In this document: one piece after another, positions 13,110-25,208 of the stretch
How positions within the stretch are numbered: the first letter of the stretch is position 1
Layout of the letters: each line of letters starts with the position of its first letter
Assembly: GCF_052857255.1 (NCBI RefSeq)
Contig: NC_135504.1
Coordinates: 147,028,121-147,092,120, forward strand
DNA: 64,000 nucleotides
Direction: 5' to 3'
Source of the DNA: Amblyomma americanum
Taxonomy: Eukaryota; Arthropoda; Arachnida; Ixodida; Ixodidae
Position numbers and translations under genes: made by a program
Notes under the pieces: model-generated
The model's input: only the letters and a program-made list of their open reading frames with translations
Told to the model about the DNA's origin: nothing
The model's database searches: none

Positions 13110-15059
13110 GTTGTATTAATCAAGAATACATGCTTTACGCGCAGTTATAAGAGAAAAAGTTTTGACGCGTTTCACAGGTACACTTGTAAAACCGATGTGT
13201 TCAGATTTAGCTCGCTTCGGTCTAAAACATTTTGTTTCGTTGTATTAAGCACGAATACATGCTTTTCGCGCAGTTATAAGAGAAAAGTTTTGACGCTTAT
13301 CACGTGGATACTTGTAAAACCGATGTGTTTAGATATAGCTCATTTTGGTATAAAACCGCTTGTTTCGTTGTTTTAAGCAAGAATACGTGCTTTTCGCGTA
13401 GTTATAGAAGAAAAAGTTTTGACGCGTATTGGACTTGTAAAACCGATGTGTTCAGATTTAGCTCATCTCGGTCTAAAACAGCTTGTTTCGTTGTATTAAG
13501 CAAGAATACATGCTTTTCGCGCAGTTATAAGAGAAAAAGTTTTGACGCGTATCAGAGGAAGACTTGTAAAACCGATGTGTTGTGATTTCGCTCGTTTCGG
13601 TCTAAAACAGCTTGTTTCGTTGTATTAAGCACGAATACATGCTTTTCGCGCAGTTATAAGAGAAAAAGTTTTGACGCGTGCCACAGGGACACTTGTAAAA
13701 CCGGTGTTTATATTTACCTCGTTTCGGACTAAAACAGCTTGCTTCGTTGTATTAAGCACGAATACATGCTTTTCGCGCAGTTATAAGAGAAAAAGTTTTG
13801 ACGCGTATAACATGGACACTTGTAAAACCGATGTGTTCAGATCTAGCTCGTTTTGGTCTAAAACAGCTTGTTTCGTTGTAATAAGCACGAATACATGCTT
13901 TTCGCGCAGTTATAAGAGAAAAAGTTTTGACGCGTATCATAGGAACACTTGTAAAACCGATGTGTTGTGATTTAGCTCGCTTCGGTCTAAAACAGCTTGT
14001 TTCGTTGTATTAAGCACGAATACATGCTTTTCGCGCAGTTATAAGAGAAAAAGTTTTGACGCGTATCACATGGACACTTGTAAAACCGATGTATTCAGAT
14101 CTAGCTCGTTTTGGTCTAAAACAGCTTGTTTCGTTGTATTAATCAAGAATACATGCTTTTCGCGCAGTTATAAGAGAAAAAGTTTTGACGCGTTTCACAG
14201 GGACACTTGTAAAACCGATGTGTTCAGATTTAGCTCGCTTCGGTCTAAAACAACTTGTTTCGTTGTATTAAGCACGAATACATGCTTTTAGCCCAGTTAT
14301 AAGAGAAAAAGTTTTGACGCTTATCACATGGATACTTGTAAAACCGATGTGTTTAGATATAGCTCATTTTGGTATAAAACCGCTTGTTTCGTTGTTTTAA
14401 GCAAGAAAACGTGCTTTTCGCGTAGTTATAGAAGAAAAAGTTTTGACGCGTATTGGACTTGTAAAACCGATGTGTTCAGATTTAGCTCATCTTGGTCTAA
14501 AACAGCTTGTTTCGTTGTATAAAGCACGAATACATGCTTTTCGCGCAGTTATAAGAGGAAAAGTTTTGACGCGTATCACATGGACACTTGTAAAACCGAT
14601 GTGTTCAGATCTAGCTCGTTTTGGTCTAAAACCGCTTGTTTCGTTGTATAAGCAAGAATACATGCTTTTCGCCCAGTTATAAGAGAAAAAGTTTTGGCGC
14701 GTTTCACAGGGACACTTGTAAAACCGATGTGTTCAGATTTAGCTCATCTCGGTCTAAAACAGCTTGTTTCGTTGTATTAAGCACGAATACATGCTTTTCG
14801 CGCAGTTATAAGAGAAAAGTTTTGACGCTTATCACGTGGATACTTGTAAAACCGATGTGTTTAGATATAGCTCATTTTGGTATAATACCGCTTGTTTCGT
14901 TGTTTTAAGCAAGAATACGTGCTTTTCGCGTAGTTATAGAAGAAAAAGTTTTGACGCGTATTGGACTTGTAAAACCGATGTGTTCAGATTTAGCTCATCT
15001 CGGTCTAAAACAGCTTGTTTCGTTGTATTAAGCAAGAATACATGCTTTTCACGCAGTTA
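13110..15059 (+). repeat. Mosaic satellite segment (includes a third partial block A)
   Basis: Monomers of several lineages are juxtaposed here. The stretch 13,985-14,700 matches 1-720 at an offset of 13,983, including GATGTATTCAG near 14,091 and AGAAAACGTGC near 14,405. A rare monomer with GCCACAGGGACAC and CCGGTGTTTATATTTACC lies near 13,680-13,720, related to the GTGTGCCACAGGG monomers of block D. Private variants are AAACATTTTGTTTCG near 13,226, GATTTCGCTCG near 13,585 and GGTATAATACC near 14,879. No non-satellite sequence is seen. Confidence 0.78.
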
Positions 15060-15589
15060 TAAGAGAAAAAGTTTTGACGCGTATCAGAGGAAGACTTGTA
15101 AAACCGATGTGTTGTGATTTAGCTCGTTTCGGTCTAAAACAGCTTGTTTCGTTGTATTAAGCACGAATACATGCTTTTCGCGCAGTTATAAGAGAAAAAG
15201 TTTTGACGCGTATCACATGGACACTTGTAAAACCGATGTGTTCAGATCTAGCTCGTTTTGGTCTAAAACAGCATGTTTCGTTGTATTAAGCAAGAATACA
15301 TGCTTTTCGCGCAGTTATAAGAGAAAAAAGTTTTGACGCGTATCACATGGACACATTTAAAACCGATGTGTTCAGATTTAGCTCGTTTCGGTCTAAAACA
15401 ACTTGTTTCGTTGTATTAAGCACGAATACGTGCTTTTCTCGTAGTTATAGAAGAAAAAGTTTTGACGCGTATCAGAGGAACACTTGTAAAACCGATGTGT
15501 TGTGATTTAGCTCATCTCGGTCTAAAACACCTTGTTTCGTTGTATTAAGCACGAATACATGCTTTTCGCGCTGTTATAAGAGAAAAAGT
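15060..15589 (+). repeat. Damaged copy of block C
   Basis: Monomers carry block C marks: CAGCATGTTTCG near 15,269, a GAGAAAAAAG monomer followed by ACACATTTAAAACC near 15,325-15,364, and TTTTCTCGTAGTTATAG near 15,434. They are fewer than in the C copies at 32,765, 37,381 and 57,624. The CTCGTAG segment is followed by an ATCAGAGGAACAC junction near 15,470, instead of the ATTGGACTTG junction that follows it in the other copies. This marks a recombination point or deletion inside the block. Confidence 0.72.
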
Positions 15590-17508
15590 TTTGACGCGTA
15601 TCACATGGACACTTGTAAAACCGATGTGTTCAGATTTAGCTCGTTTCGGTCTAAAACAACTTGTTTCGTTGTATTAAGCACGAATACATGCTTTTAGCGC
15701 AGTTAGAAGGGAAAAAGTTTTGACGCGTATCACATGGACACTTGTAAAACCGATGTGTTCAGATCTAGCTCGTTTTGGTCTAAAACAGCTTGTGTTGTTG
15801 TATTAAGCACGAATACATGCTGTTCGCGCAGTTATAAGAGAAAAAGTTTTGACGCGTATCACAAGGACACTTGTAAAACCGATGTGTTCAGATTTAGCTC
15901 ATCTCGGTCTAAAACAGCTAGTTTCGTTATATTAAGCACGAATACATGCTTTTCCGCAGTTATAAGAGAAAAAGTTTTGACGCGTATCAGAGGAACACTT
16001 GTAAAACCGATGTGTTGTGATTTAGATCGTTTCGGTCTAAAACAGCTTGTTTCTTTGTATTAAGCACGAATACATGCTTTTCGCGCAGTTATAAGAGAAA
16101 AAGTTTTGACGTGTGCCACAGGGACACTTGTAAAACCGGTGTTTAGATTTTCCTCGTTTCGGACTAAAACAGCTTGCTTCGTTGTATTAAGCACGAATAC
16201 ATGCTTTTCGCGCAGTTATAAGAGAAAAAGTTTTGACTCGTATAACATGGACACTTGTAAAACCGATGTGTTCAGATCTAGCTCGTTTTGGTCAAAAACA
16301 GCTTGTTTCGTTGTAATAAGCACGAATACATGCTTTTCGCGCAGTTATAAGAGAAAAAGTTTTGACGCGTATCAGAGGAACACTTGTAAAACCGATGTGT
16401 TGTGATTTAGCTCATCTCGGTCTAAAACACCTTGTTTCGTTGTATTAAGCACGAATACATGCTTTTCGCGCTGTTATAAGAGAAAAAGTTTTGACGCGTA
16501 TCACATGGACACTTGTAAAACCGATGTGTTCAGATCTAGCTCGTTTTGGTCTAAAACAGCTTGTTTCGTTGTATTAATCAAGAATACATGCTTTTCGCGC
16601 AGTTATAAGAGAAAAAGTTTTGACGCGTTTCACAGGGACACTTGTAAAACGGATGTGTTCACATTTAGTTCGCTTCGGTCTAAAACAACTTGTTTCGTTG
16701 TATTAAGCACGAATACATGCTTTTCGCGCAGTTATAAGAGAAAAAGTTTTGACGCGTATCACATGGACACTTGTAAAACCGATGTGTTCAGATCTAGCTC
16801 GTTTTGGTCTAAAACTGCTTGTTTCGTTGTATTAAGCAAGAATACATGCTTTTCGCGCAGTTATAAGAGAAAAAGTTTTGACGCGTTTCACAGGGACACT
16901 TGTAAAACCGATGTGTTCAGATTTAGCTCGTTTCGGTCTAAAACAACTTGTTTCGTTGTATTAAGCACGAATACATGCTTTTAGCCCAGTTATAAGAGAA
17001 AAAGTTTTGACGCTTATCACATGGACACTTGTAAAACCGATGTGTCTAAAACAGCTAGTTCGTTGTATTAAGCACGAATACATGCTGTTCGCGCAGTTAT
17101 AAGAGAAAAAGTTTTAACGCGTGTCACAGGGACACTTGTAAAACCGATGTGTTCAGATATAGCTCGTTTTGGTATAAAACAGCTTGTTTCGTTGTTTTAA
17201 GCACGAATACATGCTTTTCGCGCAGTTATAAGAGAAAAAAGTTTTGACGCGTATCACATGTACACATTTAAAACCGATGTGTTCAGATTTAGCTCGTTTC
17301 GGTCTAAAACAACTTGTTTCGTTGTATTAAGCACGAATACGTGCTTTTCGCGCAGTTATAAGAGAAAAAGTTTTGACGCGTATCACGTGGATACTTGTAA
17401 ACCCGATGTGTTTAGATATAGCTTGTTTCGGTCTAAAACAGCTTGTTTCGTTGTATTAAGCAAGAATACATGCTTTTCGCGCAGTTATAAGAGAAAAAGT
17501 TTTGACGC
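15590..17508 (+). repeat. Block D, first copy
   Basis: Colinear with 58,665-60,583 at an offset of 43,075. Shared private variants are GCAGTTAGAAGGG (near 15,700 and 58,775), CTTGTGTTGTTG (near 15,789 and 58,864), TTTTCCGCAG (near 15,950 and 59,025), the GTGTGCCACAGGG monomer (near 16,113 and 59,188), GTCAAAAACAGC (near 16,291 and 59,366), GCGCTGTTATAAG (near 16,467 and 59,542) and a 21-bp deletion (near 17,045 and 60,120). Small private differences such as ACTGCTTG near 16,814 and GTAAACCCGATG near 17,397 show later point mutation. Confidence 0.88.
16936..17043 (+). repeat. 108-bp deletion monomer
   Basis: The usual TCAGATCTAGCTCG...GGT segment (consensus 111 to 2 of the next monomer) is absent, so GATGTGT runs straight into CTAAAAC. 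The loss is 21 bp, flanked by GT on both sides, which would fit slippage or microhomology-mediated deletion. The next monomer also has CAGCTAGTTCG, one base shorter than CAGCTTGTTTCG. The same double lesion is at 60,011-60,118. Confidence 0.88.
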
Positions 17509-19925
17509 GTGTCACAGGGACACTGTTAAACCGATGTGTTCAGATTTACCTCGTTTCGGACTAAAACAGCTTGTTTCGTTGGATTAAGCACGAAAACATG
17601 CTTTTCGCGCATTTATAAGAGAAAAAAGTTTTGACGCGTATCACATGGACACTTGTAAAACCGATGTGTTCAGATCTAGCTCGTTTTGGTCTAAAACAGC
17701 TTGTTTCGTTGTATAAGCAAGAATACATGCTTTTCGCCCAGTTATAAGAGAAAAAGTTTTGACGCGTTTCACAGGGACACTTGTAAAACCGATGTGTTCA
17801 GATTTAGCTCATCTCGGTCTAAAACAGCTTGTTTCGTTGTATTAAGCACGAATACATGCTTTTCGCGCAGTTATAAGAGAAAAAGTTTTGACGCGTTTCA
17901 CAGGGACACTTGTAAAACCGATGTGTTCAGATTTAGCTCGTTTCGGTCTAAAACAACTTGTTTCGTTGTATTAAGCACGAATACATGCTTTTAGCCCAGT
18001 TATAAGAGAAAAAGTTTTGACGCGTATCAGAGGAACACTTGTAAAACCGATGTGTTGTGATTTAGCTCATCTCGGTCTAAAACAGCTTGTTTCGTTGTAT
18101 TAAGCACGAATACATGCTTTTCGCGTAGTTATAGAAGAAAAAGTTTTGACGCGTATTGGACTTGTAAAACAGATGTGTTCAGATTTAGCTCATCTTGGTC
18201 TAAAACAGCTTGTTTCGTTGTATTAAGCACAATACATGCTTTTCGCGCAGTTATAAGAGGAAAAGTTTTGACGCGTATCACATGGACACTTGTAAAACCG
18301 ATGTGTTCAGATCTAGCTCGTTTTGGTCTAAAACAGCTTGTTTCGTTGTATTAAGCACGAATACATGCTTTTCGCGCAGTTATAAGAGGAAAAGTTTTGA
18401 CGCGTATCACATGGACACTTGTAAAACCGATGTGTTCAGATCTAGCTCGTTTTGGTCTAAAACAGCTTGTTTCGTTGTATTAAGCAAGAATACATGCTTT
18501 TCGCGCAGTTATAAGAGAAAAAGTTTTGACGCGTTTCACAGGGACACTTGTAAAACCGATGTGTTCAGATTTAGCTCGTTTCGGTCTAAAACAACTTGTT
18601 TCGTTGTATTAAGCACGAATACATGCTTTTAGCCCAGTTATAAGAGAAAAAGTTTTGACGCGTATCAGAGGAACACTTGTAAAACCGATGTGTTGTGATT
18701 TAGCTCATCTCGGTCTAAAACAGCTTGTTTCGTTGTATTAAGCACGAATACATGCTTTTCGCGCAGTTATAAGAGAAAAAGTTTTGACGCGTATCACATG
18801 GACACTTGTAAAACCGATGTGTTCAGATCTAGCTCGTTTTGGTCTAAAACAGCTTGCTTCGTTGTATTAAGCACGAATACATGCTTTTCGCGCAGTTATA
18901 AGAGAAAATGTTTTGACGCGTATAACATGAACACTTGTAAAACCGATGTGTTCAGATCTAGCTCGTTTTGGTCTAAAACAGCTTGTTTCGTTGTATTAAG
19001 CACGAATACATGCTTTTCGCGCAGTTATAAGAGAAAAAGTTTTGACGCGTATCAGAGGAACACTTGTAAAACCGATGTGTCGTGTGTTAGCTCACCTCGG
19101 TCTAAAACAGCTTGCTTCGTTGTATTAAGCAAGAATACATGCTTTTCGCGCAGTTATAAGAGAAAAAGTTTTGACGCGTATAACATGGACACTTGTAAAA
19201 CCGATGTGTTCAGATCTAGCTCGTTTTGGTCTAAAACAGCTTGTTTCGTTGTATTAATCAAGAATACATGCTTTACGCGCAGTTATAAGAGAAAAAGTTT
19301 TGACGCGTTTCACAGGGACACTTGTAAAACCGATGTGTTCAGATTTAGCTCGCTTCGGTCTAAAACAACTTGTTTCGTTGTATTAAGCACGAATACATGC
19401 TTTTCGCGCAGTTATAAGAGAAAAGTTTTGACGCTTATCACGTGGATACTTGTAAAACCGATGTGTTTAGATATAGCTCATTTTGGTATAAAACCGCTTG
19501 TTTCGTTGTTTTGAGCAAGAATACGTGCTTTTCGCGTAGTTATAGAAGAAAAAGTTTTGACGCGTATTGGACTTGTAAAACCGATGTGTTCAGATTTAGC
19601 TCATCTCGGTCTAAAACAGCTTGTTTCGTTGTATTAAGCAAGAATACATGCTTTTCGCGCAGTTATAAGAGAAAAAGTTTTGACGCGTATAACATGGACA
19701 CTTGTAAAACCGATGTGTTCAGATCTAGCTCGTTTTGGTCTAAAACAGCTTGTTTCGTTGTAATAAGCACGAATACATGCTTTTCGCGCAGTTATAAGAG
19801 AAAAAGTTTTGACGCGTATCATAGGAACACTTGTAAAACCGATGTGTTGTGATTTAGCTCATCTCGGTCTAAAACAGCTTGTTTCCTTGTATTAAGCACG
19901 AATACATGCTTTTCGCGCAGTTATA
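17509..19925 (+). repeat. 32-monomer higher-order repeat, diverged partial copy
   Basis: This stretch begins with the same rare junction as the complete copies, and is colinear with the first 21 monomers of the unit. Its offset to copy 1 grows from 3,593 to 3,723 to 3,852 as single monomers are missing, apart from a 1-base loss near 17,524 (CACTGTTAAA). It shares the CACAATAC deletion near 18,230 with the complete copies. The CGTGTGTTAGCTCACCTCGG variant near 19,080 is paralogous to the GTGTTAGCTCACC monomer of copies 1-3. Homology stops within the A run near 19,925, where block D-like monomers take over. Confidence 0.82.
17574..17590 (+). other. CENP-B box-like half site (GTTGGA variant)
   Basis: TTTCGTTGGATTAAGCA matches all ten first positions of the mammalian CENP-B box consensus (YTTCGTTGGA), but only two of the last seven, and lacks the required CGGG. 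The ordinary monomer, with TTTCGTTGTA, matches nine of those ten. A functional site cannot be claimed. Confidence 0.45.
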
Positions 19926-21101
19926 AGAAAAAAAGTTTTGACGCGTGTCACAGAGACACTTGTAGAACCGATGTGTTCAGATTTACCTCGTTTCGGTCTA
20001 AAACAGTTTGTTTCGTTGTATTAAGCAAGAATACATGCTTTTCGCGCAGTTATAAGAGAAAAAGTTTTGACGCGTATCAGAGGAACACTTGTAAAACCGA
20101 TGTGTTGTGATTTAGATCGTTTCGGTCTAAAACAGCTTGTTTCTTTGTATTAAGCACGAATACATGCTTTTCGCGCAGTTATAAGAGAAAAAGTTTTGAC
20201 GTGTGCCACAGGGACACTTGTAAAACCGGTGTTTAGATTTTCCTCGTTTCGGACTAAAACAGCTTGCTTCGTTGTATTAAGCACGAATACATGCTTTTCG
20301 CGCAGTTATAAGAGAAAAAGTTTTGACTCGTATAACATGGACACTTGTAAAACCGATGTGTTCAGATCTAGCTCGTTTTGGTCAAAAACAGCTTGTTTCG
20401 TTGTAATAAGCACGAATACATGCTTTTCGCGCAGTTATAAGAGAAAAAGTTTTGACGCGTATCAGAGGAACACTTGTAAAACCGATGTGTTGTGATTTAG
20501 CTCATCTCGGTCTAAAACACCTTGTTTCGTTGTATTAAGCACGAATACATGCTTTTCGCGCTGTTATAAGAGAAAAAGTTTTGACGCGTATCACATGGAC
20601 ACTTGTAACCGATGTGTTCAGATCTAGCTCGTTTTGGTCTAAAACAGCTTGTTTCGTTGTATTAATCAAGAATACATGCTTTTCGCGCAGTTATAAGAGA
20701 AAAAGTTTTGACGCGTTTCACAGGGACACTTGTAAAACGGATGTGTTCAGATTTAGTTCGCTTCGGTCTAAAACAACTTGTTTCGTTGTATTAAGCACGA
20801 ATACATGCTTTTCGCGCAGTTATAAGAGAAAAAGTTTTGACGCGTATCACATGGACACTTGTAAAACCGATGTGTTCAGATCTAGCTCGTTTTGGTCTAA
20901 AACAGCTTGTTTCGTTGTATTAAGCAAGAATACATGCTTTTCGCGCAGTTATAAGAGAAAAAGTTTTGACGCGTTTCACAGGGACACTTGTAAAACCGAT
21001 GTGTTCAGATTTAGCTTGTTTCGGTCTAAAACAGCTTGTTTCGTTGTATTAAGCAAGGATACATGCTTTTCGCGCAGTTATAAGAGAAAAAGTTTTGACG
21101 C
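19926..21101 (+). repeat. Block D-related segment between HOR copies
   Basis: The stretch 20,040-20,980 matches 15,950-16,890 at an offset of 4,090 (4,088 after a 2-base loss in CTTGTAACCGATG near 20,605). It includes the GTGTGCCACAGGG monomer near 20,203 and GCGCTGTTATAAG near 20,557. It lacks the TTTTCCGCAG and 21-bp-deletion monomers of block D. Its last monomers (GCTTGTTTCGG near 21,015, GCAAGGATAC near 21,053) resemble the end of block D just before the HOR, so the D-to-HOR junction is preserved. Confidence 0.8.
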
Positions 21102-24100
21102 GTGTCACAGGGACACTTGTTAAACCGATGTGTTCAGATTTACCTCGTTTCGGACTAAAACAGCTTGTTTCGTTGGATTAAGCACGAAAACATGCTTTTC
21201 GCGCATTTATAAGAGAAAAAAGTTTTGACGCGTATCACATGGACACTTGTAAAACCGATGTGTTCAGATCTAGCTCGTTTTGGTCTAAAACAGCTTGTTT
21301 CGTTGTATAAGCAAGAATACATGCTTTTCGCCCAGTTATAAGAGAAAAAGTTTTGACGCGTTTCACAGGGACACTTGTAAAACCGATGTGTTCAGATTTA
21401 GCTCATCTCGGTCTAAAACAGCTTGTTTCGTTGTATTAAGCACGAATACATGCTTTTCGCGCAGTTATAAGAGGAAAAGTTTTGACGCGTATCACATGGA
21501 CACTTGTAAAACCGATGTGTTCAGATCTAGCTCGTTTTGGTCTAAAACAGCTTGTTTCGTTGTACTAAGCAAGAATACATGCTTTTCGCGCAGTTATAAG
21601 AGAAAAAGTTTTGACGCGTTTCACAGGGACACTTGTAAAACCGATGTGTTCAGATTTAGCTCGTTTCGGTCTAAAACAACTTGTTTCGTTGTATTAAGCA
21701 CGAATACATGCTTTTAGCCCAGTTATAAGAGAAAAAGTTTTGACGCGTATCAGAGGAACACTTGTAAAACCGATGTGTTGTGATTTAGCTCATCTCGGTC
21801 TAAAACAGCTTGTTTCGTTGTATTAAGCACGAATACATGCTTTTCGCGTAGTTATAGAAGAAAAAGTTTTGACGCGTATTGGACTTGTAAAACAGATGTG
21901 TTCAGATTTAGCTCATCTTGGTCTAAAACAGCTTGTTTCGTTGTATTAAGCACAATACATGCTTTTCGCGCAGTTATAAGAGGAAAAGTTTTGACGCGTA
22001 TCACATGGACACTTGTAAAACCGATGTGTTCAGATCTAGCTCGTTTTGGTCTAAAACAGCTTGTTTCGTTGTATTAAGCACGAATACATGCTTTTCGCGC
22101 AGTTATAAGAGGAAAAGTTTTGACGCGTATCACATGGACACTTGTAAAACCGATGTGTTCAGATCTAGCTCGTTTTGGTCTAAAACAGCTTGTTTCGTTG
22201 TATTAAGCAAGAATACATGCTTTTCGCGCAGTTATAAGAGAAAAAGTTTTGACGCGTTTCACAGGGACACTTGTAAAACCGATGTGTTCAGATTTAGCTC
22301 GTTTCGGTCTAAAACAACTTGTTTCGTTGTATTAAGCACGAATACATGCTTTTAGCCCAGTTATAAGAGAAAAAGTTTTGACGCGTATCAGAGGAACACT
22401 TGTAAAACCGATGTGTTGTGATTTAGCTCATCTCGGTCTAAAACAGCTTGTTTCGTTGTATTAAGCACGAATACATGCTTTTCGCGCAGTTATAAGAGAA
22501 AAAGTTTTGACGCGTATCACATGGACACTTGTAAAACCGATGTGTTCAGATATAGCTCGTTTTGGTCTAAAACAGCTTGTTTCGTTGTATTAATCAAGAA
22601 TACATGCTTTTCGCGCAGTTATAAGAGAAAAAGTTTTGACGCGTTTCACAGGGACACTTGTAAAACCGATGTGTTCAGATTTAGCTCGCTTCGGTCTAAA
22701 ACAGCTTGTTTCGTTGTATTAAGCACGAATACATGCTTTTCGCGCAGTTATAAGAGAAAAAGTTTTGACGCGTATCACATGGACACTTGTAAAACCGATG
22801 TGTTCAGATCTAGCTCGTTTTGGTCTAAAACAGCTTGCTTCGTTGTATTAAGCACGAATACATGCTTTTCGCGCAGTTATAAGAGAAAAAGTTTTGACGC
22901 GTATCAGAGGAACACTTGTAAAACCGATGTGTTGTGTGTTAGCTCACCTCGGTCTAAAACAGCTTGCTTCGTTGTATTAAGCAAGAATACATGCTTTTCG
23001 CGCAGTTATAAGAGAAAAAGTTTTGACGCGTATAACATGGACACTTGTAAAACCGATGTGTTCAGATCTAGCTCGTTTTGGTCTAAAACAGCTTGTTTCG
23101 TTGTATTAATCAAGAATACATGCTTTACGCGCAGTTATAAGAGAAAAAGTTTTGACGCATTTCACAGGGACACTTGTAAAACCGATGTGTTCAGATTTAG
23201 CTCGCTTCGGTCTAAAACAACTTGTTTCGTTGTATTAAGCACGAATACATGCTTTTCGCGCAGTTATAAGAGAAAAGTTTTGACGCTTATCACGTGGATA
23301 CTTGTAAAACCGATGTGTTTAGATATAGCTCATTTTGGTATAAAACCGCTTGTTTCGTTGTTTTAAGCAAGAATACGTGCTTTTCGCGTAGTTATAGAAG
23401 AAAAAGTTTTGACGCGTATTGGACTTGTAAAACCGATGTGTTCAGATTTAGCTCATCTCGGTCTAAAACAGCTTGTTTCGTTGTATTAAGCAAGAATACA
23501 TGCTTTTCGCGCAGTTATAAGAGAAAAAGTTTTGACGCGTATAACATGGACACTTGTAAAACCGATGTGTTCAGATCTAGCTCGTTTTGGTCTAAAACAG
23601 CTTGTTTCGTTGTAATAAGCACGAATACATGCTTTTCGCGCAGTTATAAGAGAAAAAGTTTTGACGCGTATCATAGGAACACTTGTAAAACCGATGTGTT
23701 GTGATTTAGCTCATCTCGGTCTAAAACAGCTTGTTTCCTTGTATTAAGCACGAATACATGCTTTTCGCGCAGTTATAAGAGAAAACGTTTTGACGCGTAT
23801 CACATGGACACTTGTAAAACCGATGTATTCAGATCTAGCTCGTTTTGGTCTAAAACAGCTTGTTTCGTTGTATTAATCAAGAATACATGCTTTTCGCGCA
23901 GTTATAAGAGAAAAAGTTTTGACGCGTTTCACAGGGACACTTGTAAAACCGATGTGTTCAGATTTAGCTCGCTTCGGTCTAAAACAACTTGTTTTGTTGT
24001 ATTAAGCACGAATACATGCTTTTAGCCCAGTTATAAGAGAAAAAGTTTTGAGGCTTATCACATGGATACTTGTAAAACCGATGTGTTTAGATATAGCTCA

Positions 24101-25208
24101 TTTTGGTATAAAACCGCTTGTTTCGTTGTTTTAAGCAAGAAAACGTGCTTTTCGCGTAGTTATAGAAGAAAAAGTTTTGACGCGTATTGGACTTGTAAAA
24201 CCGATGTGTTCAGATTTAGCTCATCTTGGTCTAAAACAGCTTGTTTCGTTGTATAAAGCACGAATACATGCTTTTCGCGCAGTTATAAGAGGAAAGGTTT
24301 TGACGCGTATCACATGGACACTTGTAAAACCGATGTGTTCAGATCTAGCTCGTTTTGGTCTAAAACCGCTTGTTTCGTTGTATAAGCAAGAATACATGCT
24401 TTTCGCCCAGTTATAAGAGAAAAAGTTTTGACGCGTTTCACAGGGACACTTTTAAAACCGATGTGTTCAGATTTAGCTCATCTCGGTCTAAAACAGCTTG
24501 TTTCGTTGTATTAAGCACGAATACATGCTTTTCGCGCAGTTATAAGAGGAAAAGTTTTGACGCGTATCACATGGACACTTGTAAAACCGATGTGTTCAGA
24601 TCTAGCTCGTTTTGGTCTAAAACAGCTTGTTTCGTTGTATTAAGCAAGAATACATGCTTTTCGCGCAGTTATAAGAGAAAAAGTTTTGACGCGTTTCACA
24701 GGGACACTTGTAAAACCGATGTGTTCAGATTTAGCTCGTTTCGGTCTAAAACAACTTGTTTCGTTGTATTAAGCACGAATACATGCTTTTAGCCCAGTTA
24801 TAAGAGAAAAAGTTTTGACGCGTATCAGAGGAACACTTGTAAAACCGATGTGTTGTGATTTAGCTCATCTCGGTTTAAAACAGCTTGTTTCGTTGTATTA
24901 AGCACGAATACATGCTTTTCGCGCAGTTATAAGAGAAAAAGTTTTGACGCGTATCACATGGACACTTGTAACACCGATGTGTTCAGATCTAGCTCGTTTT
25001 GGTCTAAAACAGCTTGTTTCGTTGTATTAATCAAGAATACATGCTTTTCGCGCAGTTATAAGAGAAAAAGTTTTGACGCGTTTCACAGGGACACTTGTAA
25101 AACCGATGTGTTCAGATTTAGCTCGCTTCGGTCTAAAACAGCTTGTTTCGTTGTATTAAGCACGAATACATGCTTTTCGCGCAGTTATAAGAGAAAAAGT
25201 TTTGACGC
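21102..25208 (+). repeat. 32-monomer higher-order repeat, copy 1 (4,107 bp)
   Basis: I set the start at the rare junction GTGTCACAGGG, which recurs exactly 4,107 bp later at 25,209 and again at 29,316. The unit holds 32 monomers. The length is explained exactly: 32 x 129 = 4,128, minus three 123-bp monomers (-18), two TATAAGCAAG monomers (-1 each), one GAGAAAAGTTTTG monomer (-1) and one CACAATAC monomer (-1), plus one GAGAAAAAAG monomer (+1), giving 4,107. Differences private to this copy include GACGCATTTCAC near 23,158 and GAAAGGTTTTG near 24,294. Its second half shares variants with copy 2 that copy 3 lacks (AACGTTTTGAC near 23,785), and also TTTTGTTGT near 23,993 and GAGGCTTATC near 24,048, which lie in a stretch missing from copy 3. 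Its first half lacks several variants that copies 2 and 3 share. Confidence 0.93.
21168..21184 (+). other. CENP-B box-like half site (GTTGGA variant)
   Basis: Same variant as at 17,574, in monomer 1 of HOR copy 1. The first ten positions fit YTTCGTTGGA and the CGGG part is absent. Confidence 0.45.

Larger units (their letters stand above)
3290..13110 (+). repeat. Block B, first copy (contains a 24-monomer duplication)
   Basis: Colinear with 42,143-48,620 at an offset of 38,853, changing to 38,724 and 38,595 as the distal copy loses single monomers, and then to 35,512 after the internal 3,083-bp duplication. Hallmarks include ACACCAATG junction monomers (near 4,076, 6,894 and 9,976), 123-bp monomers with CTTGTATAACCGATG (near 5,348, 7,914 and 10,997), CAGCATGTTTCG (near 5,142, 7,708 and 10,791), GTTATGAGAG (near 9,030 and 12,113) and TTATACGAG (near 9,159 and 12,242). 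Homology to the distal copy stops near 13,110, where one copy reads ATTAATCAAG and the other ACTAAGCAAG. Confidence 0.85.

Noticed and set aside
13752..13940. Reverse-strand open frames of 62 codons (also 19,634, 23,486, 27,593, 31,829, 63,743)
   Set aside because: They appear only where the GTAATAAGC variant removes a TAA on the reverse strand. They are shadows of the repeat and have no independent support.
16936..17172. Insertion of a mobile element at the irregular monomers of block D
   Set aside because: The irregularity is a 21-bp loss plus a one-base loss. No extra sequence, target-site duplication or terminal repeat is present.
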